A stretch of 64,000 nucleotides of DNA, taken from the NCBI RefSeq assembly GCF_004364335.1, contig NZ_SOCR01000008.1, forward strand, positions 302,471-366,470. The letters run 5' to 3'. Position 1 is the first letter of the stretch; each line of letters begins with the position of its first letter. The DNA is from Pseudomonas graminis. Lineage in GTDB: Bacteria > Pseudomonadota > Gammaproteobacteria > Pseudomonadales > Pseudomonadaceae. The notes under the pieces were generated by a model. That model was not told the DNA's origin. It saw nothing but the letters and a program-made list of their open reading frames with translations, and searched no databases. Made by a program: the position numbers and the translations under genes. This document shows positions 35,406 to 44,569 of the stretch, one piece after another.

Positions 35406-38057
35406 ATGCCAGCAACTGCCGAAGAACGCCCCGACCCCGACGCCCTGCTCGCCCGGCTCCAGCAGGAGGAACAGGCCGCCTTGCGCGGCAAACTGCGTAT
35501 CTACTTCGGCTCAAACGCAGGCGTGGGCAAGACCTGCGCAATGCTCGACGCGGCACAACGTGAAATCAGCCTGGGCCGCGACATACTGGCCGGCGTGGTG
35601 GAAACCCATGGCCGCCAGGAAACCGCGCACCGGCTCGACGGCTTCGAACAACTGCCCCGCGCCCAACGCCTGCACCGTGACTTCGCCCTCACCGAATTCG
35701 ACCTCGACGCCGCCCTGCAGCGCCAGCCCGCCGTGCTGCTGGTGGACGAGCTGGCCCATAGCAACGTGCCGGGCTCACGCCACCCGAAACGCTGGCAAGA
35801 CGTAGAGGAACTGCTCGGCGCCGGTATCGACGTGTGGACCACCCTCAATGTGCAACACCTGGAAAGCCTTAACGATCTGGTGAGTGGGATCATTGGCATA
35901 CGCGTGCGGGAAACCGTACCGGATCATGTGTTCGATAACGCCCACGAAGTGGTGGTGGTCGACCTGCCCCCGGATGATCTGCTGCAACGCTTGAAGGACG
36001 GCAAGGTCTACCTGGGCCCACAGGCCGAGCGTGCGTCGCGGCACTTTTTCCGCAAGGGCAACCTGCTAGCCCTGCGGGAACTGGCACTGCGGCGTACCGC
36101 CGACCGGGTCGACACACAAATGCGAGTGTACCGTCGCGAGCAGTCGATCAAGACCCTCTGGCCCGCGCGGGAACGACTGCTGGTGGGCGTGGCCGGTGAC
36201 GCCGGGGATGAACGCCTTGTCCGGGAAGCGGCGCGCCTGGCGCAAAAGCTGGAGGCGGACTGGATCGTGGTGCACGTCGCCTCCGCTCAGGGTCGCGCCG
36301 CCAGACGCTACCTGACCGCGATGAAAAGCCTGGCGCTGGCCAGCGAATTCGGTGCCGACACTGCAACACTGCCAGGCCTGGACGTTGCCGAAGCGCTTGC
36401 CGCATGCGCCCGGGAACACAATGCCAACCGACTGGTGCTCGGCCATCATCCGCGTCGGATGTGGCGGTTTTGGCATCAATCGGTAGGCGACCGGATCAGC
36501 CGCCACCATCCGCAGATCGACCAGATCGTGATCGCCCACGGCCTGTCACCCTGGACACCGCCGGTCATTGAAAAGCCGACGCCGGCCCCGGACAAAAGCC
36601 TGGCTTACCTCTGGGCAACCCTCGCCTGTTTTGCCGCCAGCGGCATCGCCTCGCTGCTGCTGCAGGTATTTGAGCTGGCCAACGTGGTGATGCTGTTTCT
36701 GCTCACGGTGGTGCTGGTGGCTCTGCGTTTTGGACGCGGCCCCGGGGTGTGGGCCGCGATGCTTGCGGTGCTGTGTTTCGATTTTTTCTTCGTACAACCG
36801 CGCTACTCATTTACCGTCAACGACACCCAATATTTCTTCACCTTTGCGCTAATGCTCGGCATCGCCCTGATCACCGGGCAACTCACCGCTCGCCTGCGCC
36901 ACGAAGCGCGCACGGCTGCCGCCCGGGAGCGCCGTGCCACCTCGCTGGCACGTCTGGCCCGCGACTTGTCGGCGGCGTTGACCGTGGAGCAAATCAGCGA
37001 AGTGGCGCTGCGTACATTCAGCGGCGTGTTCGAGGCGCGGGTCGGTCTGGCCCTGCCAGACGCCGCCGATGGTGTGCACGGCGTCGGCACAGGCGGGCTG
37101 CCGATCGACGACAGCATCGCCCAATGGACCTACGACCACGGCCAGTCCGCCGGCCAGGGCACCGACACACTGTCGGCGGCCAAGGGTTGCTACCTGCCAC
37201 TCAAGGCACCGATGCGCGTGCGCGGGGTGCTGGTGCTGGAGCTGGCGCAAAGCGAGCGCCTCAACGAGCCCGAAGAGCGCCGCCTGCTGGAAGCCTGTAT
37301 GAGTCAGTTGGCGATTGCCCTGGAGCGCGTGCACTTTGTCGAAGTGGCCCAGAGCACGATGGTGCAGATGGAAGGCGAGAAGATGCGCAACACGTTGCTC
37401 GCGGCCATTTCCCATGACTTGCGCACACCCTTGACCACCCTGATCGGCGCTGCCGATACCGCTCTCCCTCACGCGCCACCGGGGCCGCTGACCGAGTTGC
37501 TCCACGGCATTCATGAACAGGCGACGTCAATGCAGCGCCTGATCGAGAATCTGCTGGATATGGCGCGCATGCAGGAGCGCGGCGTGCGGCTCAACCGGCA
37601 ATGGCATTCCCTGGAAGAAATCGTCGGCAGCGCCCTGCGCCAATTGCGCGAGCCCCTTGGCACGCATGTCGTGCACACAGCACTGGACCCGCAGCTACCG
37701 CTGGTGGATATCGATGCATTGTTGATCGAAAGGGTGCTGGTCAATCTGCTGGACAACGCCGCCAAGTACACGCCGCCGGGCACCGTTATCACCGTCGGTG
37801 CGCGCAAGGCCCCGGACACTATCCTGCTGGAAGTCAGTGACAACGGTCCCGGACAAGCACCTGCCAACCTGTTCGAGCCCTTCGCCCGAGGCCAGCAGGA
37901 ATCCTCCGTCACCGGGATCGGCCTTGGGCTGGCCCTGGCCAAACGCATCGTCGAAGCCCACGGCGGGCGTATCGAAGTCGAGACCGGCTGCGAGCGCGGC
38001 ATGCACTTCACCATCACGTTACCGGCGGGCACCCCGCCCTCAATGGACGCCGTATGA
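35406..38057 (+). CDS. kdpD: Osmosensitive K+ channel sensor kinase KdpD
   Basis: An 883-residue sensor kinase. The N-terminal KdpD domain has the Walker-like GSNAGVGKT (35-43) and the DELAHSNVPGSRHPKRWQD motif, followed by a USP-like domain, four close membrane segments (about 400-500), a GAF-like domain, the H-box AISHDLRTPLT (His about 670) and an ATPase domain with NLLDNAAKYTPP and GIGLGLALAKRIVEAHGG. The start ATG 35406 (MPATAEERPD) has AGGA upstream. It senses potassium limitation or turgor and phosphorylates KdpE. Confidence 0.95.
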   Translation: MPATAEERPDPDALLARLQQEEQAALRGKLRIYFGSNAGVGKTCAMLDAAQREISLGRDILAGVVETHGRQETAHRLDGFEQLPRAQRLHRDFALTEFDLDAALQRQPAVLLVDELAHSNVPGSRHPKRWQDVEELLGAGIDVWTTLNVQHLESLNDLVSGIIGIRVRETVPDHVFDNAHEVVVVDLPPDDLLQRLKDGKVYLGPQAERASRHFFRKGNLLALRELALRRTADRVDTQMRVYRREQSIKTLWPARERLLVGVAGDAGDERLVREAARLAQKLEADWIVVHVASAQGRAARRYLTAMKSLALASEFGADTATLPGLDVAEALAACAREHNANRLVLGHHPRRMWRFWHQSVGDRISRHHPQIDQIVIAHGLSPWTPPVIEKPTPAPDKSLAYLWATLACFAASGIASLLLQVFELANVVMLFLLTVVLVALRFGRGPGVWAAMLAVLCFDFFFVQPRYSFTVNDTQYFFTFALMLGIALITGQLTARLRHEARTAAARERRATSLARLARDLSAALTVEQISEVALRTFSGVFEARVGLALPDAADGVHGVGTGGLPIDDSIAQWTYDHGQSAGQGTDTLSAAKGCYLPLKAPMRVRGVLVLELAQSERLNEPEERRLLEACMSQLAIALERVHFVEVAQSTMVQMEGEKMRNTLLAAISHDLRTPLTTLIGAADTALPHAPPGPLTELLHGIHEQATSMQRLIENLLDMARMQERGVRLNRQWHSLEEIVGSALRQLREPLGTHVVHTALDPQLPLVDIDALLIERVLVNLLDNAAKYTPPGTVITVGARKAPDTILLEVSDNGPGQAPANLFEPFARGQQESSVTGIGLGLALAKRIVEAHGGRIEVETGCERGMHFTITLPAGTPPSMDAV

Positions 38058-38746
38058 GCACTGCACGCATTCTGATTGTTGAAGACGAGGCCAATATCCG
38101 CCGTTTTGTCGGCATCGCCTTGCAGGATGAGGGCTTCCAGGTGTTTGACGCCGACAGCGTCAAACGTGCGTTGATCCACGCCGCCAGCCGCCAGCCGGAC
38201 CTGGTGATCGTCGATCTTGGCTTGCCGGATGGAGACGGCAAACACTTGATCAGCGAACTGCGGAGTTGGCTGACGGTGCCGATCCTGGTGTTGTCGGCTC
38301 GGGATCGCGAGGAGGAAAAGGTCGCAGCCCTCGACGCCGGCGCCGATGACTACCTGACTAAACCCTTTGGCGTGCCCGAACTGCTCGCGCGCATTCGCGC
38401 TCAACTGCGTCGGCACGGGCACGCCGGCACCGTGCCGGCCACCAGCACAGTTGTGTTTGGCGAGATTAAGGTGGACCTGGCGACCCACGAGGTGTGGCGC
38501 CAGGGGTTGCCATTGCACCTGACGCCCATCGAGTACCGCCTGCTGTGCGCAATGATTCGTGGGCAGAGCCGGGTCCTCACCCATCGGCAGCTGTTGCTGG
38601 AGGTATGGGGTCTGGATTACGTGGATCGTGCCCACTATTTGCGGGTACACATGGCGCACTTGCGGCAGAAACTGGAGGTGGACCCTGCGCAACCGCAATA
38701 CTTCATAACCGAGCTGCAGGTCGGATACCGACTGGTGGGGCTCTAA
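38054..38746 (+). CDS. kdpE: Response regulator KdpE
   Basis: A 230-residue OmpR-type regulator: receiver with phosphoacceptor D54 (VIVDLGLPDGDG), conserved lysine in YLTKPFG, and a winged-helix DNA-binding domain (about 130-228, with LTPIEYRLLCAM and RVLTHRQLLLEVWG). It overlaps kdpD by 4 bases (ATGA). It would activate the kdp promoter upstream of kdpF. Confidence 0.95.
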   Translation: MSTARILIVEDEANIRRFVGIALQDEGFQVFDADSVKRALIHAASRQPDLVIVDLGLPDGDGKHLISELRSWLTVPILVLSARDREEEKVAALDAGADDYLTKPFGVPELLARIRAQLRRHGHAGTVPATSTVVFGEIKVDLATHEVWRQGLPLHLTPIEYRLLCAMIRGQSRVLTHRQLLLEVWGLDYVDRAHYLRVHMAHLRQKLEVDPAQPQYFITELQVGYRLVGL

Positions 38747-38850
38747 ATCGTAGGTATCTACCAGACGCAGGATGGCTGGACAGCTCGATGCTTCAGAAAG
38801 CGATTAAGCATCGGACCGTCCACCTACCGAGAGATCATCTTCCCGGCCGT

Positions 38851-40755
38851 TTACACCACGAACTTGCTCACCAACCCCTGCAAATGCACACCCAAACGCG
38901 CCAGCTCAACGCTTGACGCTGCTGTTTGTTCACTGGCGGAAGCGGTCTGTTCGGAGATGTCCCTTACGCTGAGAACACTGCGATTGATCTCTTCAGCCAC
39001 TGCACTTTGCTCTTCGGCAGAGGCGGCGATTTGCTGGTTCATCGATTCGATGGTTGAAATGGATCGACTGATGTTGCCGATCGAAGCTCCCGCATCCCGC
39101 GCCAGCTCCACGCTGCTGTCAGTCAGGACGCGACTGTTTTCCAGCGTGGTCGCAACCTGTGCGGTCCGGCTGTGCAGACCACCAATCAATGTCGCAATTT
39201 CTTCGGTCGAAGCCTGGGTGCGCTGCGCAAGACTTCTCACCTCATCTGCAACAACCGCAAAACCTCGTCCGGCTTCGCCAGCGCGCGCAGCTTCGATAGC
39301 GGCATTGAGAGCCAGCAAGTTGGTTTGCTCGGCAACGGCCTTGATCACATCAAGCACGCCACCGATCTTGTTGCTTTCTTGTTTGAGCTCATCCATCGCG
39401 GTTTTCGAATGGCCGACTTCGGTGGCGAGTTTTTCAATCTGAAGCACTGCCTTGGCAACAACTGCGTCGCCATCGCGAGCTTCTTTCGAGGCGCTGACCG
39501 CCGCATCTGACGCCTGCTCTGCGTTTCTCGCCACTTCCTGAACAGTGGCGGCCATTTCATTCATGGCCGTTGCGACTTGATCGGTTTCGGTTCGCTGGCT
39601 GTTAACACCCGCGCTGGTCTGCTCGGTCACCGCCGACAGCTGTTCGGCAGCGCTCGCGATCTGAGTGACGCTATCGCGCAGGCCACCCATCAACTGCCTC
39701 AGGTTGGTGGTCATTTTTTGCATGCTGGTTTGCAGCAGGCCCAGTTCGTCTCGCCTTGCCGTCACTTCGCTGTAGGTGAGATCGCCGTTGGCGACTCGAT
39801 CAGCCAATTGCAGCGCCTCGCGAAGCGGCCCGACGATGAGGCGAGTGATGACCCATGCAGCCAATGCGCTGATGATGAGCGCGATACTGAGCCATATGAT
39901 CAACATCTTGTTGGCTTGATCAACGTCCTCAATACGCAGCGAAACCTGGTTCTGCGCCAACTGATCGGCGGAAGCCAGCAGGACTTCGATGTTTTTCGTG
40001 ATACCTGCCTGGCCTTGGTTAATGGCGACCTGCGCTTCCGAAAACTGAGCAATGGCAGCCTGGTATTTATTCAGTGAAGCCTGAAAGCCTTTGATGGCAT
40101 CAGGTTGAAATCCAGCGGATTGCAGAGATTGGGCGTTGTTTACGGCCGCAGCGATTGAAGCGATCGCCAGTTGCTGCGCGTCAGGCTTTAGCGTGAACGT
40201 GTACCCACGCACATCAAAACGCATTTTCTGAAAAAGCGTCAGCGCTTGTCCGATGGCATCTCGCTGTGCGGCCGTGCCCTCTGGCGAATTGGAGAGCGTG
40301 TCTAAGCGTAGCAGCACCTCCAATGCCTCATCGGCGGCGCTGCCAGACACGGCTCGACTCGCTTCGCGAGTATGGGTCGCATTGATGATGTCGTTGTAAA
40401 AACCTTTGTAGACCGTCATTGCGGCTGTTGCGGTTTTTACATGGGGAATGTTGAGCTCGGAGTCCAGTATCTGCCGCAAATAAGCCAGATGAGCGTCCAG
40501 GTTGTCATAGGCTTTTAGCCAGGTGGCAGCGTTGGCGTCGTCAGAATTCTGGCCGTAGACCAGCCGGGCTATGCGCATGTCTCGCGTCAGCGTTGTGAGC
40601 TTCGCGATGTCAGACACGCGCTCACTTCGCTCGCTCAGTGAGGAGATACCTGTCCAACCCGTGAAAGCGATCAGTACGGTAAAAATGATCACCAAGGTGA
40701 AGCCGAGTACCAGCTTCGACCTGACAGTCATGTTGATTAATATGTTCTTTAGCAT
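38851..40755 (-). CDS. Methyl-accepting chemotaxis protein with HBM-type sensor
   Basis: A 634-residue chemoreceptor. A first membrane helix (about 11-30) and a second (about 285-305) enclose a periplasmic all-helical domain of about 250 residues, the size and helix content of a helical bimodular (HBM) domain such as that of McpS, which binds TCA-cycle acids. HAMP follows (VGPLREALQLADRVANGDL), then the signalling domain with the invariant tip VAEQTNLLALNAAIEAARAG and EAGRGFAVVADEVR. No C-terminal CheR-binding pentapeptide is seen (it ends SKFVV). The ligand cannot be read from sequence. Confidence 0.92.
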   Translation of the reverse strand: MLKNILINMTVRSKLVLGFTLVIIFTVLIAFTGWTGISSLSERSERVSDIAKLTTLTRDMRIARLVYGQNSDDANAATWLKAYDNLDAHLAYLRQILDSELNIPHVKTATAAMTVYKGFYNDIINATHTREASRAVSGSAADEALEVLLRLDTLSNSPEGTAAQRDAIGQALTLFQKMRFDVRGYTFTLKPDAQQLAIASIAAAVNNAQSLQSAGFQPDAIKGFQASLNKYQAAIAQFSEAQVAINQGQAGITKNIEVLLASADQLAQNQVSLRIEDVDQANKMLIIWLSIALIISALAAWVITRLIVGPLREALQLADRVANGDLTYSEVTARRDELGLLQTSMQKMTTNLRQLMGGLRDSVTQIASAAEQLSAVTEQTSAGVNSQRTETDQVATAMNEMAATVQEVARNAEQASDAAVSASKEARDGDAVVAKAVLQIEKLATEVGHSKTAMDELKQESNKIGGVLDVIKAVAEQTNLLALNAAIEAARAGEAGRGFAVVADEVRSLAQRTQASTEEIATLIGGLHSRTAQVATTLENSRVLTDSSVELARDAGASIGNISRSISTIESMNQQIAASAEEQSAVAEEINRSVLSVRDISEQTASASEQTAASSVELARLGVHLQGLVSKFVV

Positions 40756-41518
40756 GGCGCCCTCAGCAGGTTATAGGTATTCACATAGGAGAGGGCCACT
40801 CCATGCCATTCCTAACGACTTAAACGTCGGCTCGACGCAAATAAACTTTAGTGAAAAATCACTTTTTCCCTGCACTATCGACTTAATAATCTATTTTTAT
40901 CGGCGTAACTATCACAGATGAAAAGTTCAGTTTTTTCTGTCAATTTTTTGTGAGCCCGATGGGCGGCGGCTGTGCCCGGAGGCTTTGGATCCACTGGGCT
41001 TTGCCGGTTTGCACAGATCCTTGGCGCAACTCGAGAGGGGACGAATTGGGCTTTTCAGAGCTGGTCACTCAGGGAACTTTCCCGTCGCTGGAGGGTAGCG
41101 TTTAAGCCAAACACGAAAGACACTTACTCTTTCCCGTAAGTGTGGGCACACCCTCGCACATTGCAACTTCGAATTTGAATATTCAGCGCCCACAGCATTG
41201 AACAAATCAGTCCTCACACGTGTCGCTTTTAGTTGATCACCCCGTAACGCCCGCAAAGCTTCCAAACTTCAGACCCATTACGTGGCAAGCCGTTGGAATC
41301 CAAAATGCTCACTTCAACAAACCGGCGACCTGAACCAGCTTCAGACCCTCATTCCACTCGCTCGGGAATGGCTTGGATCAATTGCTCTCGGTCTCCTACC
41401 GGCGCCGCTCTGAGGTGGTGCTGCGCGTCAACTAAACGGTAAGGTTCAGTTAAATCGACGCAGGCCGTTATCGTTTTCACCCTTTTCACCCTTTTCAAAC
41501 TGACCAGGAAGGCGCTTT
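40756..41518. other. Gene-free region between the chemoreceptor and NmrA-type genes
   Basis: About 760 bases. The first 190 are AT-rich and should contain the chemoreceptor promoter. The rest holds only short frames without ribosome sites or recognisable motifs; it may be decayed sequence in this accessory stretch. Confidence 0.5.
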
Positions 41519-42439
41519 GTGGATCACACGACTGCTTCACCCATTGTGGTTGCTGGCGCCTCGGGAGACTTGGGCCACCGCGTAGTCCGGGCGCTGGTTG
41601 AGCGCGGCGCCCATGTCATTGCGCTGGTTCGGCCAGGCACTGAACAAACCCGTCTGGCGGGCCTACGCGATAGCAGTATTGCGATCACGCCCGTTTCATT
41701 GGATGACGCTCAGGGCTTGCGCCGTGCCATCGCCGGCGCGGGGTGCGTGGTGTCCACGCTCAACGGCCTGGAAGAGGTAATCATCAAGCAGCAAGGGAGA
41801 CTGTTGGAGGCCGCGGTAGCGGCTGGTGTGCCCCGGTTCATCCCCTCGGATTATTCGCTCGACTACACCCGTACCCGTCCTGGCGATAACCGCAACCTGG
41901 ACCTTCGCCGGCGCTTCGCCACCCGACTCGATACAGCCGACATCGCCGTCACCTCTGTCCTGAACGGCGGCTTTCTGGAGCTGCTCGAAGGCGACGCGCC
42001 TATTGTTCTACCCGGCCGCCGGGTGCTGCATTTCGGCGACGCACAACAACCACTGGACTTCACTGCCAAGGACGACGTAGCCGCCTTCACCGCCGACGCC
42101 GCGCTGGATCCCCACACGCCGCGTTTTCTGCGCATTGCCGGCAACAGTGTGTCGCCTGCGCAGATTGCCAACATCCTGACCGAGCTGAGCGGGCAGCAAT
42201 ACCGCACCCTGCGCCCCGGGAATATCGGCACGCTGTCCGCCCTTATCGCCGTGGTGCGCGCGCTGACGCCTGCCAGTGAAAAGCCCTTCCCCGCCTGGCA
42301 AGGGATGCAATACCTGCGAGACATGATGAGTGGGCGCGGCAAGCTGCTCAACCTGGACAACGACCGCTATGGCCAACGTGAGTGGGCATCCGTCCGTGAC
42401 ACATTGGCCCGTACCCATGTGCAAGGGATCAACCCATGA
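41519..42439 (+). CDS. NmrA-like NAD(P)-binding oxidoreductase (aromatic alcohol reductase-like)
   Basis: A 306-residue Rossmann protein with N-terminal GASGDLGHRVVRAL and the atypical short-chain dehydrogenase layout of the NmrA/isoflavone reductase group (RFIPSDYSLDYT, then VLNGGFLELL). No YxxxK catalytic pair is obvious, as in NmrA-type redox sensors. The start is GTG 41519, with AGGAAG seven bases upstream. It overlaps the epoxide hydrolase gene by 4 bases, so the two act together, perhaps in detoxification or degradation of an aromatic or unsaturated compound. Confidence 0.8.
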   Translation: MDHTTASPIVVAGASGDLGHRVVRALVERGAHVIALVRPGTEQTRLAGLRDSSIAITPVSLDDAQGLRRAIAGAGCVVSTLNGLEEVIIKQQGRLLEAAVAAGVPRFIPSDYSLDYTRTRPGDNRNLDLRRRFATRLDTADIAVTSVLNGGFLELLEGDAPIVLPGRRVLHFGDAQQPLDFTAKDDVAAFTADAALDPHTPRFLRIAGNSVSPAQIANILTELSGQQYRTLRPGNIGTLSALIAVVRALTPASEKPFPAWQGMQYLRDMMSGRGKLLNLDNDRYGQREWASVRDTLARTHVQGINP

Positions 42440-43590
42440 GCCAACCTATCGAGTCCTTCCCCCTTCATATCCCACAGACGCAACTCGACGACCTGGCACA
42501 GCGCCTGGCGCAAACCCGCTGGCCTGACCCCGAGACGGTATCCGACAACAGCCAGGGGCCCAGGCTTGAGCGTCTACGTGCGCTGGTCGAGCGCTGGCGT
42601 AATGGCTACGACTGGCGGGCCACCGAGACCCAACTGAACCAGTGGAACAGTAGCCGGACCGAGATCGATGGCCTTGGCATTCACTTTCTTCACATACGCT
42701 CGCCTCACCCCGACGCCCTGCCCTTGCTGATGACCCACGGCTGGCCAGGCTCCATTCTGGAGTTCAGGGCGATGATTGGCCCCCTCACCGACCCGACCGC
42801 CCATGGCGGCGAGGCCAGCGATGCGTTTCATTTGGTGATCCCGGCGCTTCCGGGTTTTGGTTTCAGTGATAAGCCACGTTCGCCGGGCTGGGGCGTGGGT
42901 AAAACCGCTGCGGCATGGGCGCAATTGATGGACCGCTTGGGATATGGCCAGCGCTGGGCCGCCCAAGGTGGGGACTGGGGCGCGGCCGTAACCACCGCAC
43001 TTGGGCACATGCGCCCGCCTGGCCTGATCGGCATTCACCTGAATATGGTGATGTACCAACCCACTGAAGCGGAGATCGCGCAGGCCACCCCTGAAGAGCA
43101 ACGCATGCTGGCTGATGCGCAACGCTATGAGCGAGAGCTGTCCGGTTACATGAAGGTGCAAAGCACCCGGCCGCAGTCGATAGGCTTCGCCTTGGCCGAT
43201 TCGCCCGTAGGCCTGGCGGCGTGGGTTTACGCGCTGTTCCAGGATGCCTCCGACAGCGGCGGAGAGCCGGAGCGGGTCATCGAGCTCGATGCGCTGATCG
43301 ACGACATCATGCTGTACTGGCTGCCTAATGCGGGACCAAGCTCGGTCCGTTTCTACTGGGAAGGGATGCGCGAAATGCAACATCAAGGCCCTGCTCCCGC
43401 TCTCCCCATCCCTACGGGGGTGAGTATGTTCCCAGGCGAGCTGCTTCGCCTCTCACGGCGCTGGGCAGAGGCGCGTTTCGAGGACGTGCGGTTCTTCGCT
43501 GAGGCCGAGCACGGGGGGCACTTCGCTGCGATGGAAAACCCGGCAACGCTCACCGAGCATGTGCGTGAGACATTCCGCCTGCTGCGTTAA
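42436..43590 (+). CDS. Epoxide hydrolase (EHN-type alpha/beta hydrolase)
   Basis: A 384-residue hydrolase with the N-terminal EHN domain (about 1-110, FPLHIPQTQLDDLAQRL) and an alpha/beta hydrolase core. The nucleophile is the aspartate of QGGDWGAA, the oxyanion motif is HGWPGS, and the catalytic histidine is in EHGGHFAA. The fold matches microsomal-type epoxide hydrolases that open epoxides to diols. It is translationally coupled to the NmrA-like gene. Confidence 0.88.
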   Translation: MSQPIESFPLHIPQTQLDDLAQRLAQTRWPDPETVSDNSQGPRLERLRALVERWRNGYDWRATETQLNQWNSSRTEIDGLGIHFLHIRSPHPDALPLLMTHGWPGSILEFRAMIGPLTDPTAHGGEASDAFHLVIPALPGFGFSDKPRSPGWGVGKTAAAWAQLMDRLGYGQRWAAQGGDWGAAVTTALGHMRPPGLIGIHLNMVMYQPTEAEIAQATPEEQRMLADAQRYERELSGYMKVQSTRPQSIGFALADSPVGLAAWVYALFQDASDSGGEPERVIELDALIDDIMLYWLPNAGPSSVRFYWEGMREMQHQGPAPALPIPTGVSMFPGELLRLSRRWAEARFEDVRFFAEAEHGGHFAAMENPATLTEHVRETFRLLR

Positions 43591-43689
43591 CGGCTTCGCG
43601 GGCTTGGCGTGCTTCAGCGGGGGTCACGCCTGGACGGCATCTGGACGCTCTTGCAACCTGTAAAAAAAATGAGAAACAATTTCCCACCT

Positions 43690-43705
43690 GTAGGAACATT
43701 CCTAC
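43690..43705. repeat. Short palindrome GTAGGAA-CA-TTCCTAC
   Basis: A perfect 16-base palindrome about 140 bases before the DUF2628 gene and 100 after the epoxide hydrolase gene. It could be an operator or a decayed REP end (it starts TGTAGGA). Confidence 0.3.
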
Positions 43706-43843
43706 TCATGAGGCTGCAGCGACGCGCGATGGAGCGTTTCGCCGCCCTTCAAGAACTTCGAGGAGTCAGCAACGCATAACAACAAGCAACACCCAGGACA
43801 TCCGGGAAGAAAACACCACTCAAGGACCTTAAGGAAAGCCAAA

Positions 43844-44263
43844 ATGAACACGACAGATCAAGTACAAAGCCGTAACGGCTACAGCGAGAAATGGCAGCAA
43901 CGTTTCGCATTTTTTGACGAGCACGGCGCGCCGAATTCACCGACGTTCAAGCCCGCGTGGCTGAAGCTGCCTCTCCGGCAGAGAATCAAGATCAACGCGA
44001 ACATCATCGCGTTTTTCTTTGGCCCGATTTACCTGTTCGTCCTGGGCTTGTGGAAGAAAAACCTGACGATGATCGGTATTTTGCTGGCCGTTAGTGTCGT
44101 GTCGGAAATCTTCTATTCCGCGACCGACTTTGCCTACGCCAAACAGTTGGATCTTGCTGTAGGTATCGCTATAAACGCCTTTTATGCAAGGACCACAAAC
44201 TACGCCTACTACCTCAAGGAAATTAAAGGCGAACAAGGCTGGAATCCGTTCAAAGGCTGCTAA
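43844..44263 (+). CDS. DUF2628 membrane protein
   Basis: A 139-residue protein with a hydrophilic N-terminal region (KWQQRFAFFDEHG) and about three membrane helices, including FFFGPIYLFVLGLWKKNL, the recognisable part of the family. AAGGAAAG lies before ATG 43844. The function of the family is unknown. It appears to be a single-gene unit. Confidence 0.75.
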   Translation: MNTTDQVQSRNGYSEKWQQRFAFFDEHGAPNSPTFKPAWLKLPLRQRIKINANIIAFFFGPIYLFVLGLWKKNLTMIGILLAVSVVSEIFYSATDFAYAKQLDLAVGIAINAFYARTTNYAYYLKEIKGEQGWNPFKGC

Positions 44264-44569
44264 TGCCAAGACGGACCACAGAGCGTGGTAACTTTCACTG
44301 CCTCAGCGTGTGTGAAAGACAAGCCGTTACCATGGTGTTGCGCGCACGCGATGCCATGGCCGCTTCAGCAAGAGCCAGACAGTCAGGCGTCGCCCGGCCA
44401 CTAGCCTGATCTGGTCAGCGCATTCGACTTGTAGTAAACGTGTCGGATGCTCTGGCTCGCTGATTCCAGCCCGTCACGATTTCAGCGGCGGCGGGTTGAT
44501 CAGGGAACATTGAGCACCGAGGGAGCTCACACCTCTTGCCTTTGAACCGTCCTGTTGGTGACCCCCTCT
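44264..44569. other. Intergenic region upstream of the MscS-type channel
   Basis: About 305 bases with no credible frame, repeat or clear regulatory motif. Confidence 0.5.

Noticed and set aside
41065..41265. 66-residue minus-strand frame in the gene-free stretch before the NmrA-like gene
   Set aside because: No ribosome site, no recognisable domain, and no conserved partner; probably decayed sequence.
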